Origin: VRUE01 sp033856195
GTDB taxonomy: Bacteria; Actinomycetota; Thermoleophilia; Solirubrobacterales; 70-9
DNA length: 64,000 nt
NCBI GenBank assembly: GCA_033856195.1
Contig: JAWVFL010000029.1
Coordinates: 95,548-159,547, forward strand
Direction: 5' to 3'
Shown: piece by piece, positions 8,066 to 16,136 of the stretch
Numbering within the stretch: position 1 is the stretch's first letter
Layout of the letters: each line of letters starts with the position of its first letter
The notes under the pieces: generated by a model
Databases searched by the model: none
Told to the model about the DNA's origin: nothing
Seen by the model: only the letters and a program-made list of their open reading frames with translations
Translations under genes and position numbers: made by a program

Positions 8066-8734
8066 CTATTTCGATTTGGTCGTTTCCGTGGGCGGGAGTT
8101 CCGGCCGCTCGGGATAGGCCTGGACCGCCAGGCTCCAGCTTTTCAGCGTGAAGACGACGTTTTTTGCACCGGCGTACTGGATCGCAACGGTGTGACCGCC
8201 CTTGGCGAGGACGGTTGTCTGCGTCACCGTCTCGACGATCGCCGCGGGGCTCGGCGAGCTCGCCGTCGCCGGGGCGATATTGACTTTGCCAGTCGACTGA
8301 CCGTCGACCATGATCTGGATCGGGCAGGCGAGTTCGACCGTCGGTTTCGCCGCCGTGCAGGTCACCGATCCCGAGAACGTGATCACGACCGAGCCGGTTC
8401 CCGGCAGGCCGAACGAGGTGTAGGCGGTCGGCAGGTACACCGCGGTCGTCCCTTCGTTCGACCATGGGGCGGTTCCCGCCGCGATCGCCGCCACGGGCGG
8501 AAGGGGGGCGTCGGCTTTCTTCACGTAGGTATTGCCGGCGACTTTCTTCCTCAGGTAGAGCGTCGACGCCTTCTTGTTGGAGACGTAGATCTGGCCGGCC
8601 GCTTTCTTCGTGATGAAGGCGCGGCCGATCGAGGGCCCGGCGAACGACGGCGCCACCGCGATCGCCGTCGCGAGTACCGCCGCCAATGCGACCGCGGTAG
8701 CGGCGCGAGGCGTGGACAGTCTTCTTCTGAGCAA
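8066..8734 (-). CDS. Secreted hypothetical protein with Lys/Tyr repeats
   Basis: 222 residues if translation starts at the TTG at 8734, which has GGAGG seven bases upstream; the open frame extends further but has no RBS there. Residues 1-35 form a signal peptide (basic LLRRRLS start, Ala/Val core, SFA cleavage-like site). Then a region with repeated KKAAGxIYVSxKKASTLYLRKK spacing (residues about 42-70) precedes a beta-rich domain with one Cys pair (VTCTAA and ELACP). It ends KSWSLAVQAYPERPE. No family recognised. It diverges from pstS across a 137-base AT-rich region, so the two may be co-regulated. Confidence 0.65.
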   Translation of the reverse strand: MLRRRLSTPRAATAVALAAVLATAIAVAPSFAGPSIGRAFITKKAAGQIYVSNKKASTLYLRKKVAGNTYVKKADAPLPPVAAIAAGTAPWSNEGTTAVYLPTAYTSFGLPGTGSVVITFSGSVTCTAAKPTVELACPIQIMVDGQSTGKVNIAPATASSPSPAAIVETVTQTTVLAKGGHTVAIQYAGAKNVVFTLKSWSLAVQAYPERPELPPTETTKSK

Positions 8735-8871
8735 TTGAACCTCCGTTGTAGGGCGTGCCGGGGCAGCCTTTATTAGTAAAGAGGTCAATAAAGTACAGAA
8801 GCTGGTAGGGTGATGTCGAGTTAGATCATCAAGAAACTCTGGTACCCGGCAAGGAAGGAAGCAAAACAAGC
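8735..8871. promoter_or_regulatory. Divergent promoter region before pstS, with 17-bp motif at 8820-8836
   Basis: The region is markedly more AT-rich than its neighbours. GTTAGATCATCAAGAAA (8820-8836) resembles the motif at 7721-7737. A second GTCAATAAAG-containing stretch (about 8771-8793, with TTTATTAGTAAAG) faces the minus-strand gene. AAGGAAGG at 8850-8857 serves as the pstS ribosome binding site, though with long spacing. No Pho box consensus could be confirmed by eye. Confidence 0.45.
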
Positions 8872-9711
8872 ATGAGAATCAGGACTCTCGCCATCTCGGC
8901 GATCGCCCTCGGGGCCCTCGCGCTGCCGGCCTCGGCCGGGGCCGTGACCCTGATCGGGTCGGGCTCTGTGGCGGCGCAGCCGGTGCTGCAGGCCCTCTTC
9001 AGCACCTACACGAAAGAGGTCAACCACAAGGTCCACTTCGTCTACACGGCCAACGGCGGCAACGCCGGCGTCAAGGACGTCCAGAACGGCACCAGCCAGT
9101 TCGCTGGGCAGGCCCGCACGCCGTTGCCCAGCGACGCCGGCACCACCTACATCAAGATGTTCCTCGACGGACTCTGCATCGACGTCAACCCGAAGAACAA
9201 GCTCAGCAGCATCACGATCCAGCAGACCCACGACATCTATCGCGGGCTGCTGACCAACTGGAGCCAGCTGCCGGGCTCGGGGCTCGCCACGACGATCGAT
9301 CCGGTCGGCCGCGATACCAACGGAGGGACCTACAACTTCTTCCTCCAGGCGGTCCTCAACAACGAACTGCCGGCCTCCAACGTCAACGCGCTGACCGCGG
9401 ATGGCCTCGTCGTCAACGCGGTCAAGCAGGACCCGAACGCGATCGGCTACGACGGCCTTGCCTGGCAGGGCAAGGGCCAGAAAGCGCTCAAGGTCAACGG
9501 CGTCCCCTGCCAGGCCAACAAGATCAGCGTCGAGCCGCTCAAGTACCCGCTCTCGCGCTATCTCTTCCTCGTGCTGCCGGGCGACGGAAGCGGCATCTCG
9601 CCGGCTCTCAGCAAGTTCATCGACTGGGCAAGGCGCGATCCGCTTGCCGGGGAAGTGATCTCCAAAGCCGGCGGCGTTCCCGCCTTCAACAAGAAGGCCA
9701 AAAAACACTAG
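8872..9711 (+). CDS. pstS: PstS-like phosphate-binding protein, non-lipidated
   Basis: 279 residues. Signal peptide residues 1-22 (MRIRTLAISA..ASAGA) lack a lipobox Cys, so the mature protein should be released or held otherwise, which is unusual for a monoderm. The mature part begins with TLIGSGSVAAQPVLQAL and carries the PBP-type phosphate contacts (SGS near residue 27 and ANGGNAGVKDVQNG near 60). GRDTNGGTYNFFLQAVL near residue 145 matches the RxxxSGT/GT region of PstS, with N-G-G-T in place of S-G-T. It is followed without a gap by pstC. Confidence 0.82.
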   Translation: MRIRTLAISAIALGALALPASAGAVTLIGSGSVAAQPVLQALFSTYTKEVNHKVHFVYTANGGNAGVKDVQNGTSQFAGQARTPLPSDAGTTYIKMFLDGLCIDVNPKNKLSSITIQQTHDIYRGLLTNWSQLPGSGLATTIDPVGRDTNGGTYNFFLQAVLNNELPASNVNALTADGLVVNAVKQDPNAIGYDGLAWQGKGQKALKVNGVPCQANKISVEPLKYPLSRYLFLVLPGDGSGISPALSKFIDWARRDPLAGEVISKAGGVPAFNKKAKKH

Positions 9712-10707
9712 ATGGACGAGGCGTACTCCTCCGAGTACGGCCCCAAGTGGTCGGACCAGCGCGCCGGGCGATTGCTCGGCGCGCTGGTCTGTGCCGTCGT
9801 CGGCCTGCTGCTGGCGCTGATCGTCACCGTCTTCGTCAAGGCTTGGCCGTCCTTCGCCCACAACGGCCTCGCCTGGTTCGGCTCGGGTGGCAGCGTCGAA
9901 GAACAGCTCAACCAGATCTACCTCTCCGGGTTGAGCGGCGCCAACTACGTCTACACCTTCCACGGCTGGCAGCTGATCTGGAGCACGCTGCTGATCACCG
10001 GCGGCGCGGTGGTGCTCGCCCTCTTCTGCTCGCTCTTCGTCTCCGTCTTCATCGTCGAGTTCGCGCCCGAGTGGATGCGCGACGTGCTGCAGCCGGTGGT
10101 GCGCTTCCTGGCCAGCGTGCCCTCGGTTATCTACGGCCTGCTCGGCGTGGTGGTGATCGTGCCGTTTATCGGCAACCATCTGGTGACCGAGTCGCAGAAG
10201 GCCTCGGTGGCGGGGGTGATCTCGCTGAGTGGCTACAGCCTGCTCGCCGCGGTTCTGATCCTGACCGTGATGATCGCGCCGTTGATGGTCTCGATCTTCT
10301 CCGACGGCCTGCGCTCGGTGCGCCCTGGCTGGCTGGAGGGCTCGCTGGCGCTCGGCGTCAACCGCTGGCGCACGACCTGGAAGATCGCCGTGCGCACGGC
10401 GCGGCCGGCGATCGTCGCCGGCACGGTGCTGGCGGTGGCGCGGGCGATCGGCGAGGCGGTGATGCTGGCGATGGTCTCCGGCTCGGTCGCCTTCGCTCCC
10501 AACCCCGCCGACGGGCTGATCTTCATCTACGAGCCGTCGCGACCGCTGGCGCCGACGATCGTCAAGAACATCGACTCGCTCGGCTCGCCTCCTTCGAACG
10601 CGACGCTGTTCGCGATCGCCGCCGTCCTGCTCTTCTCGGCGGCGCTGTTCTCGCTCGCCGGCTGGGTGGCGCGGCGGGCGATGCGCAAATACGGAGCGAC
10701 GGCCTGA
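9712..10707 (+). CDS. pstC: Phosphate ABC transporter permease PstC
   Basis: 331 residues. The ATG follows the pstS stop immediately. There are six hydrophobic segments; the FLASVPSVIYGLLGVVVIVPF segment (key VPSVIYGL) is the PstC hallmark. The coupling loop LALGVNRWRTTWKIAVR and AIGEAVMLAMVSG follow. It forms the permease dimer with PstA. Its TGA overlaps the pstA start by one base. Confidence 0.92.
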   Translation: MDEAYSSEYGPKWSDQRAGRLLGALVCAVVGLLLALIVTVFVKAWPSFAHNGLAWFGSGGSVEEQLNQIYLSGLSGANYVYTFHGWQLIWSTLLITGGAVVLALFCSLFVSVFIVEFAPEWMRDVLQPVVRFLASVPSVIYGLLGVVVIVPFIGNHLVTESQKASVAGVISLSGYSLLAAVLILTVMIAPLMVSIFSDGLRSVRPGWLEGSLALGVNRWRTTWKIAVRTARPAIVAGTVLAVARAIGEAVMLAMVSGSVAFAPNPADGLIFIYEPSRPLAPTIVKNIDSLGSPPSNATLFAIAAVLLFSAALFSLAGWVARRAMRKYGATA

Positions 10708-11705
10708 TGGAGTCCTCTGTCGCCACCCCGCCCGCCGGCCGGCCGCCCACGCCTGCGCCGCAAAAGCCGGGCAAGGAGGCCGTCGAGGGCAGCGCCACCT
10801 GGCGGCTCTCGGACCGGATCGGCCTGGCGATCTGCTGGGCGCTGGGGCTGCTCTTCTGTGCGATCGCGGTGGCGATCGTCGTCTACCTCTTCCTGCAAGG
10901 GGTCAAGTACCTGAAGCCCTCGATGCTGGTCACTCCCGCCACCGCCGGATTCAGCGAGAGCGAATCGGGCGGCTTCGCGGACGCCTTCATCGGCACCCTG
11001 ATCGTTGCCACGATGGGGATCGCGATCGCGCTGCCGGCCGGCGTTGGCGTCGCCGTGTGGCTGGTCGAGTACGGTCGCCCCGCCGGCTTGGCGCGGATCA
11101 CCGAATCGACGATCGAGGCGATCGCCGGCATCCCCTCGATCGTTCTTGCCCTCTTCGGCACGGTGATCTTCTCCAGCACCGCTCTCGGCTTCCTCAGCCG
11201 TACCTCCGAAGGGGTCGTCTTCGGTCGCTCCTTCTTCGCCGCCGCGGCGATGCTCTCGATCGTCGCCCTGCCGCTTGTCGTCGCCAGCACCCGCGAGGGG
11301 CTCAGCGCGATCCCCCAGCACGTGCGCGAGGCCTCCTACGCGGTCGGCAAGACCAAGATCGCGACTACGCGGCGAATCCTGCTGCCGGCGGCCCGCCCGC
11401 AGGTGGCCACCGGGGCGATGCTCGGCCTCGGCCGGATCATCGGCGACACCGCGATCATCGTCGTCCTCCTCGGCGCCACCCAGAACTTCGCCCCGGTCGG
11501 CGGCGCCTTCCCGCTCAACTACCTGCGCGGGGCGGGGACGACGCTGACCAACTTCGTCTACGAGGCCTCCCCGACCGGGAACCTCAACCAGCCGCAGAAG
11601 GCCTACGCGGCGGCCTTCGTCCTGCTGCTGATGGTGCTGGCCCTCAACGCGGCCGTCGACGTCGTCCATCGCCGCGCCCGAAAGGTAGGAACGTGGAGTT
11701 CGTAA
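10707..11705 (+). CDS. pstA: Phosphate ABC transporter permease PstA
   Basis: 332 residues from the ATG that overlaps the pstC stop (TGATG). The first 35 residues are a Pro/Ala-rich cytoplasmic extension. Six membrane segments follow. AGIPSIVLALFGTVIF is the PstA/PstC signature, YAVGKTKIATTRRILLPAARP is the ATPase-coupling loop, and LGRIIGDTAIIVVLLGA follows. Its last 13 bases overlap pstB. Confidence 0.92.
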   Translation: MESSVATPPAGRPPTPAPQKPGKEAVEGSATWRLSDRIGLAICWALGLLFCAIAVAIVVYLFLQGVKYLKPSMLVTPATAGFSESESGGFADAFIGTLIVATMGIAIALPAGVGVAVWLVEYGRPAGLARITESTIEAIAGIPSIVLALFGTVIFSSTALGFLSRTSEGVVFGRSFFAAAAMLSIVALPLVVASTREGLSAIPQHVREASYAVGKTKIATTRRILLPAARPQVATGAMLGLGRIIGDTAIIVVLLGATQNFAPVGGAFPLNYLRGAGTTLTNFVYEASPTGNLNQPQKAYAAAFVLLLMVLALNAAVDVVHRRARKVGTWSS

Positions 11706-12664
11706 CCCCAGCCGTGTCTGAGCTTGGGGGGGATATAGACCCCCTAAGCTCAGCCACCCCCTCTCCGCCGCCGATCAGGCGGCTTCCGCTCGAGGATTCT
11801 CAGCCGGCAACGCAGGTTGCGCCGCCGGTCGCGACGACCAACGGCAACGGAGCCGTCGTGTCCAGTGGATTCACCGCGGCACGCCGCTCGATCAGCGCTC
11901 CCCAGTTCTCGATCCGCCGTATGGAGATCGACGACGTCTCGGTCTCCTACGCCAACCGCGAAGCGGTCAAGTCGGTCTCGCTGCCGGTTCGCCAGGGCGA
12001 GGTGCTGTCGCTGATCGGACCGTCCGGCTGCGGCAAGACGACGCTGCTGCGCTCGCTCAACCGGCTCACCGAGCTGACCCGGACGGCGACGCTGCGCGGG
12101 CGCATCCTGCTCGACGACGTCGACATCCGCCTGATCGAGCCGACCTCTCTGCGGCGCCGGGTGACGATGGTCTTCCAGCAGCCCAACCCGTTCCCGATGA
12201 GCGTCTTCGACAACATCGCCTACGTCTTGCGTGAGCAGGGCTCGCGGCGCCAGCGCAAGAAGGCGCTGGAGCCGAAAGTCCACAGCGCGCTGGAGCGGGC
12301 GGGTCTCTTCGAGGAGGTCAAGGATAACCTCGACCATCCGGCGCTGCGCCTCTCCGGCGGCCAGCAGCAGCGGCTCTGCATCGCCCGGGCGCTGGCGGCC
12401 GAACCCGAGGTGCTGCTGCTCGACGAGCCCTGCTCGGCGCTCGACCCGCAGTCGACCCAGGTGATCGAGGACCTGATCGTGAAGCTGCGCGACGACGTCG
12501 CCGTGGTGATCGTCACCCACAACCTGCAGCAGGCCTACCGGATCGCCGACCACGTCGCCTTCATGTACCTCGGCGAGATGGTCGAGTACAGCAGCGCAAC
12601 TGCCCTCTTCGGCTCGCCCCGCGAGCAGCGGACCAAGGAGTACGTGAGCGGTGCCTTCGGCTAG
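11693..12664 (+). CDS. pstB: Phosphate import ATPase PstB with long N-terminal extension
   Basis: 323 residues if the GTG at 11693 (AGGA upstream) is used; ATG 11921 (MEIDDVSVSY) would give a standard-length protein. Residues 1-76 are Pro/Ser/Thr-rich and probably disordered. Then come Walker A GPSGCGKTT, the PstB-specific FQQPNPFPMSVFDNIAY, signature LSGGQQQR, Walker B VLLLDEPCSALDP and the switch His in IVTHNLQQAYR. It ends SGAFG, as PstB proteins do. It energises PstCA and commonly contributes to phosphate signalling. The lipoprotein gene starts inside its last 14 bases. Confidence 0.9.
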   Translation: MEFVTPAVSELGGDIDPLSSATPSPPPIRRLPLEDSQPATQVAPPVATTNGNGAVVSSGFTAARRSISAPQFSIRRMEIDDVSVSYANREAVKSVSLPVRQGEVLSLIGPSGCGKTTLLRSLNRLTELTRTATLRGRILLDDVDIRLIEPTSLRRRVTMVFQQPNPFPMSVFDNIAYVLREQGSRRQRKKALEPKVHSALERAGLFEEVKDNLDHPALRLSGGQQQRLCIARALAAEPEVLLLDEPCSALDPQSTQVIEDLIVKLRDDVAVVIVTHNLQQAYRIADHVAFMYLGEMVEYSSATALFGSPREQRTKEYVSGAFG

Positions 12665-12848
12665 CCGTTCGACATACCGCGCCGGCCTGCTCGTCGTCTG
12701 CGTCCTGCTCTTGACGGGCGCCGTGAGCGGCTGCACGACCACACAGGACACCGCGGCCGAAAAGCAGGCCGAATCGAAGCGAATCCTCGAGAAGCGCGAG
12801 CAGAAGCAAAAGCTGCGCAAGGCAGACCGAAAGGATCAAGAAGGATGA
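12651..12848 (+). CDS. Small lipoprotein in the pst operon (65 aa)
   Basis: 65 residues from a GTG that overlaps pstB by 14 bases. The signal peptide ends at lipobox LTGAVSGC (Cys about residue 28). The mature part of about 38 residues is a highly charged Lys/Glu/Arg helix, probably a coiled coil (KQAESKRILEKREQKQKL). It is translationally coupled on both sides (its TGA overlaps the next ATG). It could dock an extracytoplasmic partner, for example the non-lipidated PstS, but this is inference. Confidence 0.7.
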   Translation: MPSASRSTYRAGLLVVCVLLLTGAVSGCTTTQDTAAEKQAESKRILEKREQKQKLRKADRKDQEG

Positions 12849-13483
12849 CGGCCCAAAGCCAGTACGAGCCCTGCGAGGAGTGCAGCGCGCCGCTCGATCC
12901 CCAGCAGCGCTACTGCGTCAATTGCGGGGCGCGGCGGGGCAACGGCGCCAACCCCGCCTCCCGCTACTTCGCGGCGATGAGCAAGCGCGCCCACCGTCCG
13001 TCGCTGCGCCCGCCCGCCAAAGGCGGCTCGGGCAGCCGGGCGGCGGCCGTCGGCTTCTTCGCCCTGCTGCCGATCGCGGTCGCGATCGGCGTGGTGGTCG
13101 GTCGCAGCGGCAACGACGGCGGCGAAAACGAGGCTTTGCTGGAAGCGCTGCGCAACCAACCGGCAGCGGTGGCGGGCACGAGCGCCGGCGCCACGACGGC
13201 CGCGGCAAATGCCGGCAAAGACGGCAAAGGCAAAGAGGCCAAAAAGTCCACCAAGGGTGGGGGGAAAGTGGTCGCCCAAACCAGCAACGGCACGGTCCAC
13301 CAGGTGACCGGCTACAAGCCGCCGGCGAAGAAGGTCGAAGAAGACACGCGGCTGGTCGAAGCCAACCCCGAACAGACCGGGGACAACTACATCAAGGCGC
13401 AGCAGAACCTGCCCGACGTGATCGTCGTCGGCGGCGACCCTGGGTCGGCCCCAGCGGCGTCGGGGGGAGCGGGGGAACCATGA
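12845..13483 (+). CDS. Membrane protein with N-terminal zinc ribbon
   Basis: 212 residues. Residues 10-30 form a CxxC..CxxC zinc ribbon (CEECSAPLDPQQRYCVNCGA). A basic stretch leads to one membrane helix at about residues 63-82 (GFFALLPIAVAIGVVVG). The C-terminal half is outside if the ribbon is cytoplasmic; it is Ala/Lys/Gly-rich and ends with the conserved-looking NYIKAQQNLPDVIVVGGDPG. The start overlaps the lipoprotein stop (ATGA) and the end overlaps the next gene (ATGA). It may link a cytoplasmic signal to the outer face. No named family recognised. Confidence 0.65.
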   Translation: MTAQSQYEPCEECSAPLDPQQRYCVNCGARRGNGANPASRYFAAMSKRAHRPSLRPPAKGGSGSRAAAVGFFALLPIAVAIGVVVGRSGNDGGENEALLEALRNQPAAVAGTSAGATTAAANAGKDGKGKEAKKSTKGGGKVVAQTSNGTVHQVTGYKPPAKKVEEDTRLVEANPEQTGDNYIKAQQNLPDVIVVGGDPGSAPAASGGAGEP

Positions 13484-13905
13484 GTGCGCTCAGCGATGCA
13501 TTGCGCCGGCCGGCGACGGCCTTGAAGTCGGCCCGGACGAAACCCCAGCAGCCCCAGCCAGAGCCAGCGCCGCAACCGGCCAAGGCGGAGGCGAAAGTGG
13601 AGGAGAACGCCGAGCTGCGGGTCCAGCGCGACCGGCTGCTGGAGAAGTTCACGATCATGCAGGCCGACCTCGGCGGCGCCTTCTATGAGATGGCGATCCG
13701 CGACCACGTGCGGATGGATGTGCTGACCCGCAAGGCGGCCGAGCTGCAGCGGGTCGATGCCGACCTGCTCGCGCTCGAGCGGATGCTGGAGCTGCAACGC
13801 TCCGACGCCGCCGGGATGTGCCCCAGCTGCGGCTCGCCATACGGACCGGCGGTGCGTTTCTGCCCTCAATGCGGCCACTCGCTGGTAACGGGTGATGCAC
13901 CGTGA
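13480..13905 (+). CDS. Coiled-coil protein with C-terminal zinc ribbon
   Basis: 141 residues. After a Pro/Gln/Lys-rich start (residues about 20-45) there is a predicted helical/coiled region (ENAELRVQRDRLLEKF to ALERMLELQR, about 48-115). A C-terminal zinc ribbon follows, CPSCGSPYGPAVRFCPQCGH (about 117-136). The start overlaps the preceding stop (ATGA) and the end overlaps the next GTG (GTGA). No signal peptide, so cytoplasmic. Two adjacent zinc-ribbon genes coupled to pstB suggest a complex; partner and function are unknown. Confidence 0.65.
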   Translation: MSALSDALRRPATALKSARTKPQQPQPEPAPQPAKAEAKVEENAELRVQRDRLLEKFTIMQADLGGAFYEMAIRDHVRMDVLTRKAAELQRVDADLLALERMLELQRSDAAGMCPSCGSPYGPAVRFCPQCGHSLVTGDAP

Positions 13906-15257
13906 AGGCAGCGCTCACCGCACAGTTCCGCCGCGCGGTCGCCGGCGCTGCGACGCTGACCGGCAAGCGCTTCGGCCTCCTCGTCGCCTCCTCGGTGGTG
14001 GCGACCTCGGCGATCGTCGCCAGCGCGATGACGGGCACGGGGGGGAGCGGGGCGCTGGCGGCGCTGCTTGTCCGCAGCCTTGCCTCCAGCGGCACACCGG
14101 CCGCGAGTGCGCCAGAACCCGTGCATTCGACGGGGGGCGGTTCGCCCGCAGCTTCCGGCAGCGGCTCACCGGCCCCATCCGCCGAACCGGCCTACTCGGC
14201 GCCTGCCCCGGCGCCGGCGAGCGAACCCGTGGGTGAACCGTCGGCAAAGAAGAAGACACCGGCGCCAGCCGAACCCGAATCCGAAGCGGGCCGGGTCAAA
14301 CACGTCTTCGTGATCTCGCTGACCAGCCCGGGCTATGAACAGTCACTCGGTGCGCAGTCGCAGATGCCCTACCTCTCCACGACCCTGCGCCCGCAGGGGG
14401 AGCTGCTCAGCAACTACACGCTGCTCGGCAGCGGACCGCTCGCAAACGGGATAGCGGCGATCAGCGGCCAGCCGCCCAACGCCGCGACGGGCGCCGGCTG
14501 CCCCGGCTACGAAGAGTTCACCGCCGGCAAGGCGAACAGCCAGGGAGTCCTCAGCGGCGCGGGATGCGCCTACCCGGTCGAAACGCTGACCCTGGCGGAC
14601 CAGCTGACCAGCGGCCACCTCACCTGGCGGGCCTATGCGGAGGGAATGGTCGACGAAGCGGGCAAGCCGGCCAACTGCGTCCATCCCGATCCCGGTGAGC
14701 CCAGCACGTCGGCCCAGCCGGGTGGGTACGCAGCGAGCCAGAACCCGTTCGCCTATTTCCACTCGCTGCTCGACCTCGGCGACTGCTCAGCCAACGACGT
14801 GCCGATCGACCAGCTGAGCAAGGACCTGGGCAAAGCCGAGAAAACGCCCGCCTACTCTTTCGTCGCGCCGACACCCTGCGACTCCGGCGCCACCGGCCAG
14901 TGCGCCGCGGGGGCCACCGAAGGCCCGGCCAACGCCGATGCCTTCCTCTCGGCCTGGGTGCCCAAGATCCTCGCCTCGCCCGCCTACAAGGCCGACGGCG
15001 TCCTGATCGTCACCTTCTCGGCCATCAACCCGCCGACACCCGGAGCCCCGACACCCGCGGGCGACCCCCTGCGCACCGGCGCCCTATTGCTCTCACCCTT
15101 CGTCACTCCCGGCGGTACCGACGCAGCTGCCTACAACCCCTACTCACTGCTCCGCTCCGCCGAGGACTTCTTCGCCCTCGACCCCCTGGCTCTCACGGGC
15201 AGCCCGAAGACAAAGTCCTTCGCTGAGAGCCTGCTGGAGGAAAACGGCGGCGACTAG
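13902..15257 (+). CDS. Phosphoesterase-fold (PF04185-like) protein lacking catalytic residues
   Basis: 451 residues from a GTG overlapping the previous stop. A membrane/signal helix (about residues 27-47) and a long Pro/Ala/Ser-rich linker precede the domain, which starts at about 132 (KHVFVISL). The scaffold follows the acid phosphatase/phospholipase C-type phosphoesterases: PYLSTTLRPQGELLSNY, ISGQPPN, NPFAYFHSLLD, WVPKILASPAY, GVLIVTF, LLLSPFV, YSLLRSAEDFFAL. The usual active-site residues are replaced: ENxSFD by TSPGYE, HxSLxNY by SGPLANG, TFDE by TFSA, YNHYS by YNPYS. It is therefore probably an inactive, secreted or anchored binding protein. Last gene of the pst operon. Confidence 0.75.
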   Translation: MKAALTAQFRRAVAGAATLTGKRFGLLVASSVVATSAIVASAMTGTGGSGALAALLVRSLASSGTPAASAPEPVHSTGGGSPAASGSGSPAPSAEPAYSAPAPAPASEPVGEPSAKKKTPAPAEPESEAGRVKHVFVISLTSPGYEQSLGAQSQMPYLSTTLRPQGELLSNYTLLGSGPLANGIAAISGQPPNAATGAGCPGYEEFTAGKANSQGVLSGAGCAYPVETLTLADQLTSGHLTWRAYAEGMVDEAGKPANCVHPDPGEPSTSAQPGGYAASQNPFAYFHSLLDLGDCSANDVPIDQLSKDLGKAEKTPAYSFVAPTPCDSGATGQCAAGATEGPANADAFLSAWVPKILASPAYKADGVLIVTFSAINPPTPGAPTPAGDPLRTGALLLSPFVTPGGTDAAAYNPYSLLRSAEDFFALDPLALTGSPKTKSFAESLLEENGGD

Positions 15258-15398
15258 GGCGAAAAGCACCGCTGTAAACGCTCCGGCCAATGTGGGACGC
15301 CTGTTTGTGTCGCTCGGCATCGGGGAAAAGCCGAACACGGCCTTTGGGAATACCCCGATGACCGCTGGGCCAGACTCCTGGAGAATCGAGAAAGAGAG

Positions 15399-16127
15399 AT
15401 GTCCGCAAGAGAGGCAAAGCCTCGGACCACGCGCTTCGCCGACCGGCGCGATGCCGGTCGCCAACTCGCCGCCCAGCTCCTGCCGCTGGCCAAGGAGAGC
15501 CCGATCGTCGTTGGCCTGCCGCGGGGTGGCATCCCGGTGGCCGAGGAGATCGCCATCGCCTTGCATGCCCGGCTCGAGCCGCTTGCAGTGCGCAAGCTCG
15601 GGGCTCCCCATAACCCCGAGTACGGGATCGGGGCGATCGCCGAGGACGGCACCCGGGTCTTCGACGAGGAGGCACTGGCCGTACTGGGCATCAACGGCGC
15701 CGTGCTCGAAGAGATCGTCGCGCGCGAGACCGCCGAGCTGCGCCGCCGCGTCGAGGCGTACCGGGGCGAGCGTCCCTTCCCGCCCTTGCAGGACCGCACC
15801 GTGATCGTCGTCGACGACGGCGTGGCGACCGGCGTCACCGACACCGCCGCGCTGCGCGCAATCCGCCGCCTCCGCCCGCGACGGTTGATCCTCGCCGTTC
15901 CAGTCTGCGCTCCCGACTCTGCTGCCCGGTTGCGGCGGGAGGCCGATGAGGTGATCTGCCTGGTCGAGCCGCAGCTGCTCCATGGCGTGGGCCAGTGGTA
16001 TGCGGACTTCACCCAAGTGAGCGACGCTGACGTGGTCACGGCGCTGAAGCGGTTCCGGGCAGGTCGCGGGAAAGCCGCAGACGGTTGGCGGCTTCTCCCG
16101 GATGGAGTCGAGCGGCGATCAACCTAG
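15399..16127 (+). CDS. Phosphoribosyltransferase-family protein
   Basis: 242 residues. The PRPP-binding loop is VIVVDDGVATGVT (about residues 134-146). An N-terminal GLPRGGIPVAEEIA (about 39-52) and RKLGAPHNPEYGIGAI (about 64-79) match the predicted phosphoribosyltransferases of COG1926, often found near stress or dormancy genes. The substrate is unknown. A run of AGAAAGAGAG precedes the ATG. The following gene starts 10 bases downstream, so the two are likely co-transcribed. Confidence 0.8.
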   Translation: MSAREAKPRTTRFADRRDAGRQLAAQLLPLAKESPIVVGLPRGGIPVAEEIAIALHARLEPLAVRKLGAPHNPEYGIGAIAEDGTRVFDEEALAVLGINGAVLEEIVARETAELRRRVEAYRGERPFPPLQDRTVIVVDDGVATGVTDTAALRAIRRLRPRRLILAVPVCAPDSAARLRREADEVICLVEPQLLHGVGQWYADFTQVSDADVVTALKRFRAGRGKAADGWRLLPDGVERRST

Positions 16128-16136
16128 GGTCGAAGA

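Noticed and set aside
15258..15398. ATCGGGG..CCCCGAT hairpin in the gap before the phosphoribosyltransferase
   Set aside because: Pairing is interrupted and no T tract follows; too weak to call a terminator.
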